Source of the DNA: Bin16 sp965206315 | Lineage (GTDB): Bacteria > Chloroflexota > Dehalococcoidia > Lucifugimonadales > Australimonadaceae | Length of the DNA stretch: 64,000 nt | Assembly (NCBI GenBank): GCA_965206315.1 | Contig: OZ242210.1 | Span: forward strand, 310,001 to 374,000 | Direction of reading: 5' to 3' | Shown here: piece after piece, positions 11,911-21,421 of the stretch | Layout of the letters: each line of letters begins with the position of its first letter | Position numbering within the stretch: the stretch's first letter is position 1 | Notes under the pieces: generated by a model | The model's input: the letters and a program-made list of their open reading frames with translations, nothing else | What the model was told of the DNA's origin: nothing | Databases searched by the model: none | Made by a program: the position numbers and the translations under genes

Positions 11911-13326
11911 TTATTCCTCATCTTCTATCATAGCGCCCAAGAGTTCTGGTTGCTTGTCTTCAATTGCCTGTCGCATTGCCCGAATTTCTCCTATCACCGC
12001 AAAGGCGCCTTCACTAGTTCCTAAGCCGAACTCTCCGGCAATCGTTTCGATAAAGCCTATATGCCGCTCTATCTCACCTAGGATGGAATAGGTCAAAGCA
12101 CTTGCTATTTCATGGTCTTCTCTTTCATATTGGGTATACAATACTATCTTATTCTCCCGCACAAGCATATTCATGCTCGGATTCCTTGGATGTGCATTCT
12201 CACTTAGCGGTCCATATCTCTTTAGCCATTGTTCACCCTCAGGAAGGGTTCGAGCCATAGATGCGAAAGATAGCCGGCCTATCCATTTAATCTTTTTGCC
12301 ATCTAGTAGCATATCGCGTACTTCAGGGCTGTTCGTTATGTAGCGACCCACCAAGTGAGACTCCATGGCCATGCGAACCAGTGCCAGAGATTGCGAATAG
12401 TAGCTGCGCTCTAGCAGTAACGCTGCAGCAGTCAAGGAGTGAAATCCCCGGATGGCAAGAAGTAACTGTGCATAATGTGTCTTTGACAATTCTCCGGGTG
12501 TAATACGTTGCAGGCCAGTTGCAATCTGCTCAATGCCGATTCTCAACACTCTCATCTCCATTGAGTGATCCACGTAGATATCAGAAATCGCAACTTCTTC
12601 AATATCATGCATAAATCCCTGATAGTAGATGGGGCGGTCAAACTTTTGCTTGAACTCTTCTCTGTTCAGCGCATCTGCAATCACCAGGTCCTCGGGTGTT
12701 GTGACCTTGATGTTGCTACGCGCGCCGTCGAAAGTGCGCACCTCGACGCCGGTGCGCTCCACCATCGCGGCGTCGTCGGTCACGTCGGCAGCGACCTCGG
12801 CGTGGGCTCGTTCGAGCACGTCGCGGCGGAACACCTGCGGGGTCTGCACCATCGCCAGCTCGCTGCGGTCGAGCGTTTCGACCACGCGCCCGCCCTCCCC
12901 AACGCGCTTCACGGTGTCGAACGCCGGGACGACGGCGATGGCCGCGCCGGTGTCAGCGGCAGCGGCGAGCCCTTCCTCGATCATGCGGGGCGTGACGAAC
13001 GGGCGCGCGCCGTCGTGGACGAGCACCCAGTCGCACTCCGCCGGCAACGCGTCGAGCCCGGCTCGGACGCTGTCCTGCCGCCGCACGCCGCCGACGAGCG
13101 GGGGGAGCGTCTTGCGCCAAACTCTCTCTTCGCGCAGTGCAGCGATGGCGTCCAGATTGCGCTCCGACACGACGAGCGCGATGGCGGTGACGGCATCGCA
13201 CTGCTCGAAGACGCTGACGGTGCGGGCGATGAGCGGCTCTCCGCCGACGTCGGCGAGCGTCTTGTCGCCTGCGTCGCCCATGCGCGTGCTCGCGCCAGCG
13301 GCGACGATGACGGCGCCTGCGCTCAC
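11911..13326 (-). CDS. ispD: IspD cytidylyltransferase with a foreign C-terminal domain
   Basis: 471 residues, twice the family length. Residues 1-221 are a complete 2-C-methyl-D-erythritol 4-phosphate cytidylyltransferase: AAGASTRM (9-16) with K22, VLVHDGARPFV (101-111), DTVKRV, QTPQVF and KVTTPEDLVIADAL (207-220). From about residue 223 (near position 12,660) base composition falls sharply and a 248-residue helical domain follows, including HYAQLLLAIRGFHSLTAAA, LLERSYYSQSLALVRMAMES and EIERHIGFIETIAGEFGLG; it loosely resembles DUF5677-type domains. GTG start at 13326 is one base after the upstream stop. IspD activity is probably intact since its last helix is complete. I read it as an in-frame insertion at the ispD 3' end. 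Confidence 0.88.
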   Translation of the reverse strand: MSAGAVIVAAGASTRMGDAGDKTLADVGGEPLIARTVSVFEQCDAVTAIALVVSERNLDAIAALREERVWRKTLPPLVGGVRRQDSVRAGLDALPAECDWVLVHDGARPFVTPRMIEEGLAAAADTGAAIAVVPAFDTVKRVGEGGRVVETLDRSELAMVQTPQVFRRDVLERAHAEVAADVTDDAAMVERTGVEVRTFDGARSNIKVTTPEDLVIADALNREEFKQKFDRPIYYQGFMHDIEEVAISDIYVDHSMEMRVLRIGIEQIATGLQRITPGELSKTHYAQLLLAIRGFHSLTAAALLLERSYYSQSLALVRMAMESHLVGRYITNSPEVRDMLLDGKKIKWIGRLSFASMARTLPEGEQWLKRYGPLSENAHPRNPSMNMLVRENKIVLYTQYEREDHEIASALTYSILGEIERHIGFIETIAGEFGLGTSEGAFAVIGEIRAMRQAIEDKQPELLGAMIEDEE

Positions 13327-13327
13327 G

Positions 13328-14155
13328 TCAGCGCCACCAGTAGGAGGAGCGGGTCGAGCCCGCGGCGTCGGTGAGCGCGTGCCATTGAGCGTCGGTCAGC
13401 CGCCAGCCGGACGCTGCGCAGTTCTCGTCCACGCGGGAGAGGGTGTTCGTCTTGGGGATGGTGATGACGACGGGAGAGCGGAGGGTCCAGTTCAGCAGCA
13501 CCTGCGCGGCGGTCCTGCCCGCCTCCGCGCAGACGCTTGCCATCGTCTCGACGAGCCGGGCGTTGCCGCGCATCTCGCGCTCGAACGCGCCCTGCTCCAG
13601 CGAGCTGTACGCCAGCACCATGATGCCGCGCTCCTCGCAGTACGGGATCACGGTATCGGCGAACTGGTGGTCGAACAGGCTGTACTTGATCTGGTTCTCG
13701 ACGATGAGGTCTGCGCCGAGCACTGCCTCGGCAGCCTCCATCTCCCGCACGGAGAAGTTGCTGACGCCGACGTGGCGCACCTTGCCCGCCGCGACGAGGT
13801 CGGCCATCGCGCCAATCGTCTCCTCGATGGGGACGTCGGCGGACGGCGCGTGCAACTGGTAGAGGTCTATCGTATCGATACCCAGCGCCTTCAGGCTCCG
13901 GTCGCACGCCGCGAGCACGTCCTCGTGGCGAAAGTGCCACGGCGAGACCTTCGTGGCGAGGAACACCTCGTTCCGGCGACCGGCGATCGCCCTGCCCACG
14001 CGCCCCTCGGTGCCGTAGGACTCGGCGGTGTCGATGAGGAACGAGCCGAGCTCGATAGCGCGGTGGATGACCGCAGCCTCGCCGCTGAACTCCCACGTGC
14101 CGAATCCGACCTCGGGCAGCGCAACGCCGCTCTTCCCCAACGGTTTGGTGTCCAT
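13328..14155 (-). CDS. Aldo/keto reductase
   Basis: 275 residues, one TIM-barrel domain. Catalytic tetrad D42, Y47, K69 and H102 is complete (IDTAESYG, LATKVSP, LYQLHAP); SNFS and KTNTLSRVDEN match the NADPH-binding end. Substrate unknown. It reads directly into ispD with a one-base gap, so it probably leads that operon. Confidence 0.92.
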   Translation of the reverse strand: MDTKPLGKSGVALPEVGFGTWEFSGEAAVIHRAIELGSFLIDTAESYGTEGRVGRAIAGRRNEVFLATKVSPWHFRHEDVLAACDRSLKALGIDTIDLYQLHAPSADVPIEETIGAMADLVAAGKVRHVGVSNFSVREMEAAEAVLGADLIVENQIKYSLFDHQFADTVIPYCEERGIMVLAYSSLEQGAFEREMRGNARLVETMASVCAEAGRTAAQVLLNWTLRSPVVITIPKTNTLSRVDENCAASGWRLTDAQWHALTDAAGSTRSSYWWR

Positions 14156-14212
14156 GCGGCGCAGGTTACCACGCGGCAGGCACGCCGGTTCACCACGCCG
14201 CCCCGCCGGGCG

Positions 14213-14355
14213 ACACCCTCACCCACGCGCCGAAGCGCGTTGCCCTCTCCCGGTGGGAGAGGGGGCCGGGGCGCCCCACATGCACCCAGCCCCACCGTGT
14301 GCCCTGCCGGGCACGCTGGGTTCCCGCCTTCGCGGGAATGACGAGAGGGGCGGGA
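14213..14355. repeat. Dispersed inverted repeats between converging/adjacent genes
   Basis: Contains CCCTCACCCACGCGC followed by AGCGCGTTGCCCTCTCCC, then a GTTCCCGCCTTCGCGGGAAT hairpin with a second half copy (GGCGGGAATGACG). The same elements recur at 46.0, 50.3-50.7 and 52.7 kb. Confidence 0.7.
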
Positions 14356-14383
14356 ATGACGAACAAGGGGGGATGACGACGGC

Positions 14384-15520
14384 TTACGTGTCCCGCACGC
14401 GGGTGGGGCCGACCTCGCCGGTGCACCAGGGGATGAACGCCCTCATGCGGCAGGGCGCGCCGTTCTTCGCCAGCTCCGCCTCGAATATCTCGTGGACGCG
14501 GGGCGATTCGTCCTCGTACTCGATCTGGCCGCCGCCCTCGTTGACGCTCAGGTCGGAGGAGCGCGGCCCGTTGACGAGCCCGGTGCCGGGGCGGAGCGCG
14601 AGGTAGCGCGCCCGCGTCGGGCCGCCGTTGAAGTGCTGGTGGAACGTCCGATCAGCCGGGACGATGACCATGCCGCCGGTCTTCCAGTCCGCCTTCCGGA
14701 GGTCGGACTGTTCGTCGTCGTTCCAGAGCAGCGAGAAGCCCTCGCCGCTGAGGATGACGAGGTGCGCGCCGGGACCGTGGCGGTGCGCCTTCTTGTAGGT
14801 GCCAACGGGGAATTCGGAGATGTGGGCCTTGGTGACGTTGCCCGCCATCTCCAGACTGGCGTTCACCCCGCCCGCGCCCCGGGTGAGGTAGTCGTAGAGC
14901 TGCATGTCGGGCGCGTTGGGGATGAAGTTGCTGGCCCACTTCCGGCGCTGGTAGAGGGTGCCGCTGCCGCTGAAGTAGTCACCGTCCCCGCCGAAGCGGT
15001 CGGTGAAGCGGAAGTCGTTGTTGAAGACGAACTCGCGGTTGCGCCACCAGCGGAGCACGGGCGGCGCGTTCGTCACACCGAGGTAGCGCGCGGGCTCCGT
15101 GCCGCTCGCGTTGAAGTGGCGGTACCAGGCGTTCAGCGGGATGGAGAAGAGGCTGCCCGCGTGCCACTCGAACGTCTGCTCCGCGCGGCCCTCCAGCCAG
15201 ACGCTCGTCGCGCCGCGCCCGGAGACGATGTAGACCATCTCCTCGTACAGGTGGTGCTCCGGCTCCGAGCTGCCGCCAGGGAGGATCTCGACGATGTGGG
15301 AGTCGTTGAGGAGGAGCGGGTTGGGGATGTTGATGATTGCGCCCCTGCCGCCCTTGCGCTGCCAGTCGCCGAGTTCGATGCGGGCCAGGTCCTCGAAGGC
15401 GTAGTCGACGATGACCTTGACGCCCTCGTCGCGCTGCCAGTCCAGGTAGGCGTCCGGCTCGGGAAAGACCTCGAGGTTGTCCGGCGTTTCCGCACGTCTG
15501 ATCTCAGCGTCGGTTGTCAT
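14384..15520 (-). CDS. Bicupin protein
   Basis: 378 residues with two cupin barrels. The first (about 75-150) shows EPEHHLYEEMVYIVSGRG and GSLFSIPLNAWYRHFN; the second (about 230-320) shows TYKKAHRHGPGAHLVILSGEG and GGMVIVPADRTFHQHFNGG, with His residues suited to metal binding. Domain order resembles gentisate/hydroxynaphthoate dioxygenase-like bicupins, but substrate is unknown. ATG 15520 lies 24 bases after the permease stop, so it is likely in that operon. A frame through this gene and antisense-frame into the permease exists but is not real. Confidence 0.85.
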   Translation of the reverse strand: MTTDAEIRRAETPDNLEVFPEPDAYLDWQRDEGVKVIVDYAFEDLARIELGDWQRKGGRGAIINIPNPLLLNDSHIVEILPGGSSEPEHHLYEEMVYIVSGRGATSVWLEGRAEQTFEWHAGSLFSIPLNAWYRHFNASGTEPARYLGVTNAPPVLRWWRNREFVFNNDFRFTDRFGGDGDYFSGSGTLYQRRKWASNFIPNAPDMQLYDYLTRGAGGVNASLEMAGNVTKAHISEFPVGTYKKAHRHGPGAHLVILSGEGFSLLWNDDEQSDLRKADWKTGGMVIVPADRTFHQHFNGGPTRARYLALRPGTGLVNGPRSSDLSVNEGGGQIEYEDESPRVHEIFEAELAKNGAPCRMRAFIPWCTGEVGPTRVRDT

Positions 15521-15543
15521 GGCAGCTTCCCGCGTAACGTGGG

Positions 15544-17343
15544 TTACGGGCGCGACGGTGCGGACGCGCCTGCCTGGCTCGCCTCGACCTGCCGCGCATT
15601 GGCCTGCTGCTCGTGCCGCACGCCGAGGCGGAGCCCGAAAGCCCGGGCAACGGTCGCCAGCCCCACCGTGAGGAGGATGATGAACAGGCCGACGATGCTG
15701 GCCTCCTCCCGCTGCCCGATGCCGGGCGAGGCAAACTCCAGCGCCAGGAGGGAGAGCGTGATAGTGTCGCGCGAGGCGAGCAGGATGATGCTGCTGGTCG
15801 TGCCCGCGGCGATGACGAAGTTGAGGGTCGCGAGCAGGATAAGCGTCGGCATCAGGAGCGGTATCCAGATGCGGAAGTAGGTGCGTATCCACCCCGCGCC
15901 GGAGACGCGCGCAGCTTCCTCCATGTCCGCGCCGATCTGCACGAACACGCCCTTCATGATGTTCGTCCCCGTGGTGTTGCCCTGGATGATGACGACGAGC
16001 AGCAAGGCGTAGATGGTGCCGAAGAGGACGCTGAGCAGCGGTGTGCCCAGGAAGAGCCAGAGCAGGCCCAGGCCGGAGAGGATGCCGGGAATGGCGCCGG
16101 AGCCCCAGATGATGAAGTCGAGCGCCCACCTGCCCACCCAGCGCGTTCGCACGAGGATGTAGGCGATGAGCGAGAAGAGGAGCGGGCTGAGTATGGCGGC
16201 GGTGATGGCGAGGATGAGGGTCGTGCGCATCGCCTTCAGGAAGAGGTTGTCCGTGAGAACGAGCTGCCAGTGCTCGAGGGTGTACGTGGGGGTGAGGTAG
16301 AAGTATCCCGCACGGGTCATGAAGCTGCCCCACAGGAGCGAGATCATCGGACCGATCGTCAGCATGAAGATCAGGAAGCCGATGATGCCGAAGACCGGCA
16401 GTTTCCAGGGACCGAGGTCGATCAGCCCTGGTTTGAAGCTGCCGGTGATGGTGGTGTAGCGGCGGCGCTGGATGATCCAGCGCTGCATCGGGATGATGAC
16501 CGCGATGACCAGCAGCGTAAGGCTCGCGAGCACGGTCGCGACCCCGTAGTTCGGCACCGGCTGGCGCACGAGCTCGAAGATCTTGGTGGAGTAGACGAAG
16601 AAGTCGAACGGGAGGCCGAGCAGCAGTTCGGTCTCGAACGACTGGAAGATGCGGAGCAGCTGCAGGGCGAACACGAGCGCCATGGGCGAGATCATGAGCG
16701 GCAGCGTCACGCGCATCATGGTGAGGATGTTGGTCGCGCCGCTCACCCGCGCGGCCTCCTCCATGCTGGCGTCCATGTTGCGGAAGGCAGGCGTGAGCAG
16801 CATCACCTTGATGGAGATGCCGTTCGCCATCAGGTGCGCCCAGACGATGCCCGGGATGCTGAAGATGTTGAACGGCGAGTCGTTGATGAACGGCAGCTTC
16901 TCCAAGCCGAGATTGATGAGGCCGATGTCCGGGTCTAGGAGCGTGATCCAGGCGATCGTCGTGGCGATGCCCGGCATCATGAAAGAGATCCAGAAGAGGA
17001 ACTCGATGGTGTGGCTGAACGGGATATTCGTGCGAGCCAGCACCCAGGAGATGAGCACGGCGATGGGGAAGCTGATGCCGACGACGAAGGCCCAGATCAT
17101 GATGCTGTTGCCGAGCGAGATCACCAGTCCCGGAGTCGCCCAGGCGTCCCGCCAGTGCTGCAGCCCCCACTGGCGCTCGCCCACGAACCAGTCGGCCCGG
17201 GCGTCGAAGCTGTTGATGACGAGCAGGAGGACGGGCCATATCAGGTAGAAGCCCAGCAGGAGGAGAACGACCGCCATGATGTAGGCGTTCTTCGGGGGCA
17301 ACCTGAAACCGCGAGCCAGCGGGCGCGGCCTTGCCAACTGCAT
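15544..17343 (-). CDS. Fused ABC permease, ferric-iron type (FbpB-like)
   Basis: About 599 residues with two binding-protein-dependent permease domains in one chain, as in Fe(III) and similar importers. Each half has an EAA loop: MEEAARVSGATNILTMMRVT and MEEAARVSGAGWIRTYFRIW, followed by LP. Twelve or so membrane helices. ATG at 17343 is chosen for its AAGGAGG site six bases upstream; a longer frame starts at 17403. The binding lipoprotein lies upstream. No ATP-binding subunit is present within the window near this locus, so the transporter must borrow one encoded elsewhere. Confidence 0.92.
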   Translation of the reverse strand: MQLARPRPLARGFRLPPKNAYIMAVVLLLLGFYLIWPVLLLVINSFDARADWFVGERQWGLQHWRDAWATPGLVISLGNSIMIWAFVVGISFPIAVLISWVLARTNIPFSHTIEFLFWISFMMPGIATTIAWITLLDPDIGLINLGLEKLPFINDSPFNIFSIPGIVWAHLMANGISIKVMLLTPAFRNMDASMEEAARVSGATNILTMMRVTLPLMISPMALVFALQLLRIFQSFETELLLGLPFDFFVYSTKIFELVRQPVPNYGVATVLASLTLLVIAVIIPMQRWIIQRRRYTTITGSFKPGLIDLGPWKLPVFGIIGFLIFMLTIGPMISLLWGSFMTRAGYFYLTPTYTLEHWQLVLTDNLFLKAMRTTLILAITAAILSPLLFSLIAYILVRTRWVGRWALDFIIWGSGAIPGILSGLGLLWLFLGTPLLSVLFGTIYALLLVVIIQGNTTGTNIMKGVFVQIGADMEEAARVSGAGWIRTYFRIWIPLLMPTLILLATLNFVIAAGTTSSIILLASRDTITLSLLALEFASPGIGQREEASIVGLFIILLTVGLATVARAFGLRLGVRHEQQANARQVEASQAGASAPSRP

Positions 17344-17366
17344 GCCCAGCCTCCTTATGCCGGGGG

Positions 17367-17380
17367 CCGGGGCGCCCCGG
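17367..17380. other. Intercistronic hairpin between binding protein and permease
   Basis: Perfect palindrome CCGGGGCGCCCCGG in the gap after the binding-protein stop. A stem here could protect the upstream mRNA and raise lipoprotein over permease levels; this is inference. Confidence 0.5.
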
Positions 17381-17411
17381 TTGCCCGAAGCGCCCCAACT
17401 CACTCTACAGC

Positions 17412-18713
17412 CTAGACTCCGCGCAGTTCGCGGTAGATCTCTCGCGCGCGTTCGAGGCTCTCCTCTGTGCGCCGCGTGTACTCAGGATCGCCGGTGAGGT
17501 AGATGTAGGTCTTGCCCTCTTCCCTGCACTCGCGCGGGTCCACCGTGCCGGTGCACGGGATGTCGTCGCGCAGGCTCGGGCTCGGCGTGCCCTCGCTCAA
17601 CTCATGCTTGGCGGTCTGGCCCTCGATGCTGAGGAACCAGTTGAGGAACAGCTGTGCAGCGTTCGGGTGCGGAGCGTTGATCGGCATCTGGATGTTGTCG
17701 CCCGCTCCCCCGCCGCTCAGTGTGTCCGCCTCCCTGAACGGCTTGATCAGGCGGTCTGAGGGGCCGCCCTGCTCGGCGAGTTCGTCCAGGTCCCGTCCGG
17801 CCGAGCCGATGGCGATGCCCATGGCGAACCTGCCGCCCGCGATGCTGTCCGTGATGAACCTGAAGTCGGTGGAGAACGTGACGCCGAACTCGGGGTCGAA
17901 GTAGCGCCGAGCGAAGTCCTCGCCGATGTCCGGGTGGCTGATGATGGTGGAGTAGGTGCCGCCGGCGCCCTCCGCGATGGGCGGGATGGAGACGATGCTG
18001 TTCGCCCACTTCGGGTCGAGGTAGTCGAACACAGAGTTCATGGCGTCGATGTCGTCCTGAGAGACGAGGTCGGTGTTGTACCGCATGCCGAGGTTCTCGG
18101 GAGACGCCGCGGCGCCGTGGTTCAGGACGTACTCCTGCGTCGCAGCGTCCGAGTACCAGACCCGGTCCTGGAACCAGCCGTCACCGCTCGTCACCTCCGG
18201 GTGGATGAGGAGTGGAGGTATCGGGACGAGCGCCTCAGCTGCGATAAGCCGGAGCGCCGAGGTGCCGCCGATCATCATGATGTCGACGTCATAGCGGCCG
18301 GCAGACTGCTCCGCGAGCACGCGGTCCGTCTGCGCACCGCCGCTGCCCGTGGAAACGGTCGTCGTGATGCCGAACGTGTCCTGGAACGCCTGCGCCACCG
18401 GGCGGTAGTTACGGCTCGCGGAGCCGCCCATCACGATGACGACTTCGCCTTCCGCCTGCGCCGCCGCGATGAGGTCCTCCCACTGCGACTCGAACTCCAT
18501 CATCGCGTCGGGGGTGGGGGTGGCCGTGGGGTCGGGCGCGGGCTCAGACGGCTGTTCCGGCACCGGCGTCGGCGTCGGTGGCACCGGTGTTGCCGTTGGA
18601 ACCGGCGTGGGGGTCGGGTCTGCGCCACACGCCGCCGTGACCACAGCGACGAGCACACCCGTCAGGAGTAAGGCGGTCAACCGCCCAATCATGGTTCTGC
18701 CCAGGTCCCTCAT
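17412..18713 (-). CDS. ABC solute-binding lipoprotein
   Basis: 433 residues. Lipoprotein signal peptide with C29 as lipid site (VVTAAC), then a Pro/Thr-rich spacer to about residue 70, typical of Chloroflexota surface lipoproteins. The rest is a type-2 periplasmic binding fold like Fe(III)/AfuA proteins (EGEVVIVMGGSASRNYRPVA; QTDRVLAEQSAGRYDVDIMM; NAAQLFLNWFLSIEGQ). Ligand could be iron or another small anion/sugar phosphate. First gene of the permease-bicupin operon; GGGAGG precedes the ATG. Confidence 0.92.
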   Translation of the reverse strand: MRDLGRTMIGRLTALLLTGVLVAVVTAACGADPTPTPVPTATPVPPTPTPVPEQPSEPAPDPTATPTPDAMMEFESQWEDLIAAAQAEGEVVIVMGGSASRNYRPVAQAFQDTFGITTTVSTGSGGAQTDRVLAEQSAGRYDVDIMMIGGTSALRLIAAEALVPIPPLLIHPEVTSGDGWFQDRVWYSDAATQEYVLNHGAAASPENLGMRYNTDLVSQDDIDAMNSVFDYLDPKWANSIVSIPPIAEGAGGTYSTIISHPDIGEDFARRYFDPEFGVTFSTDFRFITDSIAGGRFAMGIAIGSAGRDLDELAEQGGPSDRLIKPFREADTLSGGGAGDNIQMPINAPHPNAAQLFLNWFLSIEGQTAKHELSEGTPSPSLRDDIPCTGTVDPRECREEGKTYIYLTGDPEYTRRTEESLERAREIYRELRGV

Positions 18714-18892
18714 CGCAGACCTCCCTCTGCTTCAACTGGATTCCTGCGCATCGCCAGGCTCCAGCGCGCTCTGCTGCGGATTCCGTCTCGCCTCACGGGC
18801 GAGACGCAGGAACCAGCCGATACGTCAAGGCAAGCCATACCAGATGCGACGTTCAGAGTCAATCACATGGGCGAGAGGCGGCTATGAGACGG

Positions 18893-18916
18893 AAGGGGCG
18901 CCCGCGGGCGCCCCTT
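18893..18916. terminator. 24-bp perfect palindrome after clpC
   Basis: Two 12-base arms centred on CCCG/CGGG (core GGGGCGCCCGCGGGCGCCCC), between the clpC stop and the lipoprotein gene. Likely transcription terminator of the heat-shock operon, though no T-run follows on the minus strand. Confidence 0.6.
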
Positions 18917-18937
18917 CACAGGCGTGCTCGTTGTGCG

Positions 18938-21388
18938 CTAGGCGCTTGCTGCCGCAGGCTCTGCGGCGGGCGCCTTCGCGAATGTGAGCCCGGCGCTGTC
19001 CGCGTCGACGGTGATGTCGTCGCCGTCCACGTACTCACCGGCGAGGATGCCGCGCGCGATGACGTTCTCCACGTGGCGTTCCACCGCGCGGCGCAGCGGG
19101 CGCGCGCCGTACTCGGGGTCGAAGCCTTCGTTCTCGATCCAGTCCTTCGCCGCCTCGGTCAGGTGCACCGAGATCGAGCGCTCCGAGAGACGTTCCCGCA
19201 CCTCGCGCACCATCAGGTCGATGATCTCGTGCAGCTCTTCGCGGGACAGCGAGTGGAAGACGATGAACTCGTCCACGCGGTTCAGGAACTCAGGCCTGAA
19301 GTGCCTCTTGAGCGCCTCCATCACCACTCTGCGATGCTGCTCCTCCTCGGTTGTGCGGTGCCCACCCTGGAAGCCGATGCCTCCCCTGCTGAACTCCGGC
19401 GTGCCGATGTTGCTGGTCATGATGATGATGGTGTGGCTGAAGTCCACGGTGCGCCCGTGGCCGTCCGTCAGCCGTCCGTCCTCCAGTATCTGGAGCATGA
19501 CATTGAACACGTCCGGGTGCGCTTTCTCCATCTCGTCGAACAGCACAACCCGGTAAGGCCTGCGGCGTATCGCCTCGGTCAGCTGTCCCGCTTCGTCGTA
19601 GCCGACGTAGCCCGGCGGTGCGCCGATGAGGCGGGACACGGTGTGGCGCTCCCCGTACTCCGACATGTCCACGCGCACCATGTTCTCCTCGTCGTCGAAC
19701 AGGCACTCCGCGAGGGCGCGCGCAAGCTCCGTCTTGCCGACTCCCGTTGGCCCGAGGAACATGAACGAGCCCACCGGACGCTTCTCGTCGCGCAGACCGG
19801 CGCGGGCGCGCCGTATCGCATCCGCCACGGCAACGACGGCGTCGTGCTGGCCAACGACCCGCTCGTGCAGGCGGTCCTCGAGGTGCAGCAGGCGCTCCGC
19901 TTCCTCCTCCATCAGGCGCGCGGCGGGGATGCCCGTCCACGTCGCGATGAGCGTGGCGATGTCCTCGGCGCGCACCACGAGGTCCGTGTGGTCACGCCCC
20001 AGTGTTTCGCTGCGCTTCCGGTTGAACTCTTCCTCGAGTTGGACGCGCTCCACCTTGAGCTGAGCGGCCGTCTCGTAGTCGCTCCGCTGCGCAGCCGATT
20101 CCTCCTGCTCCAGCAGGTCGCGTATGTGCTGGTCCAGCGCAGTCAGTTCGGGTGGCAGGCTCTCCACGTCCAGCCGCAGTTTCGCCGCCGCTTCGTCTAT
20201 GAGGTCCACGGCCTTGTCGGGCATGTTGCGGCCCGATATGTAGCGAGCGCTCAGTTGGGCCGCCGCGACCAGTGCGGCGTCGTCCAGTTGCACCTTGTGA
20301 TGAGCCTCGTAGCGGGGGCGCAAGCCGCGCAGTATCTCGATGGCCTGTTCCACGGTCGGCTCTTCCAGCCATATCGTCTGGAAGCGGCGCTCCAGGGCGG
20401 CGTCCTTCTCGATGTACTTGCGGTACTCGTCCGGAGTCGTCGCGCCTATCACCTGCAGTTCGCCGCGAGCGAGAGCAGGCTTCATGATGTTCGCCGCGTC
20501 CAGTCCGCCCTCTCCGGCCCCGGCCCCCACCATGGTGTGGAGCTCGTCGATGAAGAGCACCACCTCCCGGCGCGCTTCCTTCATCTCGTCGATCACCGAC
20601 TTCAGCCGCTCCTCGAACTCGCCGCGGAACTTCGCCCCGGCGACGAGGCCGGCCATGTCCAGCGCGAGCACGCGCTTGTCCCGCAGCGACTCCGGAACGT
20701 CGCCCGCGACGATGCGCTGCGCGAGCCCCTCCGCGATCGCGGTCTTGCCCACGCCTGCCCCGCCGATGATAACCGGGTTGTCCTTGGTGCGGCGGGTGAG
20801 CGTCTGCATCACCCTGCGTATCTCGTCCATGCGGCCGACGACCGGGTCCAGCTTCCCTTCGCGGGCGAGTTGGGTCAGGTCGATCGTGTAGCGGTCGAGC
20901 GCCTGATAGCGGCGCTCGGCGCGCGGGTCGGTGACGCGGTGTCCGCCGCGCACGTTCAGGAGCGCCTGGTAGACGAGCTCCTTGGTGACGCTATGTTCCG
21001 CCAGGACGCGCGCCGCATCGCCCTGCGTATCGGAGAGGATGGCGAGGAAGAGGTGCTCGGTGGCTATGTGCTCGTCGTGCAGACGCTCCGCCTCGTCCTT
21101 GGCCGCCTGCAGCATGGCCATCGCGCGGGGCGTGGGATGCAGCTGGTTGGACTCATACGTGAGCTGGGGCGTCTTTCTGAGCACGATCTCCAGTTCGCCG
21201 CGCGTGCGGTCCACGTTGACGCCCATGCCGCTCAGTATGCGCGCGGGCACGGACTCGGCGCTTTCGAGCAGCGCGAGCATCACGTGCTCCACGTCCCACT
21301 GCGAGTGGCGGAACCGGCGGACGATCTCGTAGCTCGCCCCGATGACGGCCTGCGCCTGCTCCGTGAAATCTTCCTGCTTGAAAACCAT
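18938..21388 (-). CDS. clpC: Clp unfoldase, ClpC-like (HspR operon)
   Basis: 816 residues. N-terminal double Clp-N repeat (1-145), first AAA+ with Walker A GGAGVGKT (209-216) and Walker B VLFIDE, a short middle helix pair (420-460) with a UVR-like segment, second AAA+ with GPTGVGKT (546-553). The D2 loop has IGF (671-673), the tripeptide used to dock ClpP; ClpB disaggregases lack it. The short middle region also argues ClpC not ClpB, even though HspR-linked clp genes are often called clpB. Third gene of dnaJ-hspR-clpC. clpP is not in the window. Confidence 0.9.
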   Translation of the reverse strand: MVFKQEDFTEQAQAVIGASYEIVRRFRHSQWDVEHVMLALLESAESVPARILSGMGVNVDRTRGELEIVLRKTPQLTYESNQLHPTPRAMAMLQAAKDEAERLHDEHIATEHLFLAILSDTQGDAARVLAEHSVTKELVYQALLNVRGGHRVTDPRAERRYQALDRYTIDLTQLAREGKLDPVVGRMDEIRRVMQTLTRRTKDNPVIIGGAGVGKTAIAEGLAQRIVAGDVPESLRDKRVLALDMAGLVAGAKFRGEFEERLKSVIDEMKEARREVVLFIDELHTMVGAGAGEGGLDAANIMKPALARGELQVIGATTPDEYRKYIEKDAALERRFQTIWLEEPTVEQAIEILRGLRPRYEAHHKVQLDDAALVAAAQLSARYISGRNMPDKAVDLIDEAAAKLRLDVESLPPELTALDQHIRDLLEQEESAAQRSDYETAAQLKVERVQLEEEFNRKRSETLGRDHTDLVVRAEDIATLIATWTGIPAARLMEEEAERLLHLEDRLHERVVGQHDAVVAVADAIRRARAGLRDEKRPVGSFMFLGPTGVGKTELARALAECLFDDEENMVRVDMSEYGERHTVSRLIGAPPGYVGYDEAGQLTEAIRRRPYRVVLFDEMEKAHPDVFNVMLQILEDGRLTDGHGRTVDFSHTIIIMTSNIGTPEFSRGGIGFQGGHRTTEEEQHRRVVMEALKRHFRPEFLNRVDEFIVFHSLSREELHEIIDLMVREVRERLSERSISVHLTEAAKDWIENEGFDPEYGARPLRRAVERHVENVIARGILAGEYVDGDDITVDADSAGLTFAKAPAAEPAAASA

Positions 21389-21421
21389 GACGATACTCCG
21401 ATCAGCCTGGGACCGCCCGCT

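Noticed and set aside
14384..17398. 1004-codon frame covering the bicupin and the permease region
   Set aside because: Only the last 378 codons match a family; the rest is a low-complexity shadow (R/H/P-rich) of the permease gene.
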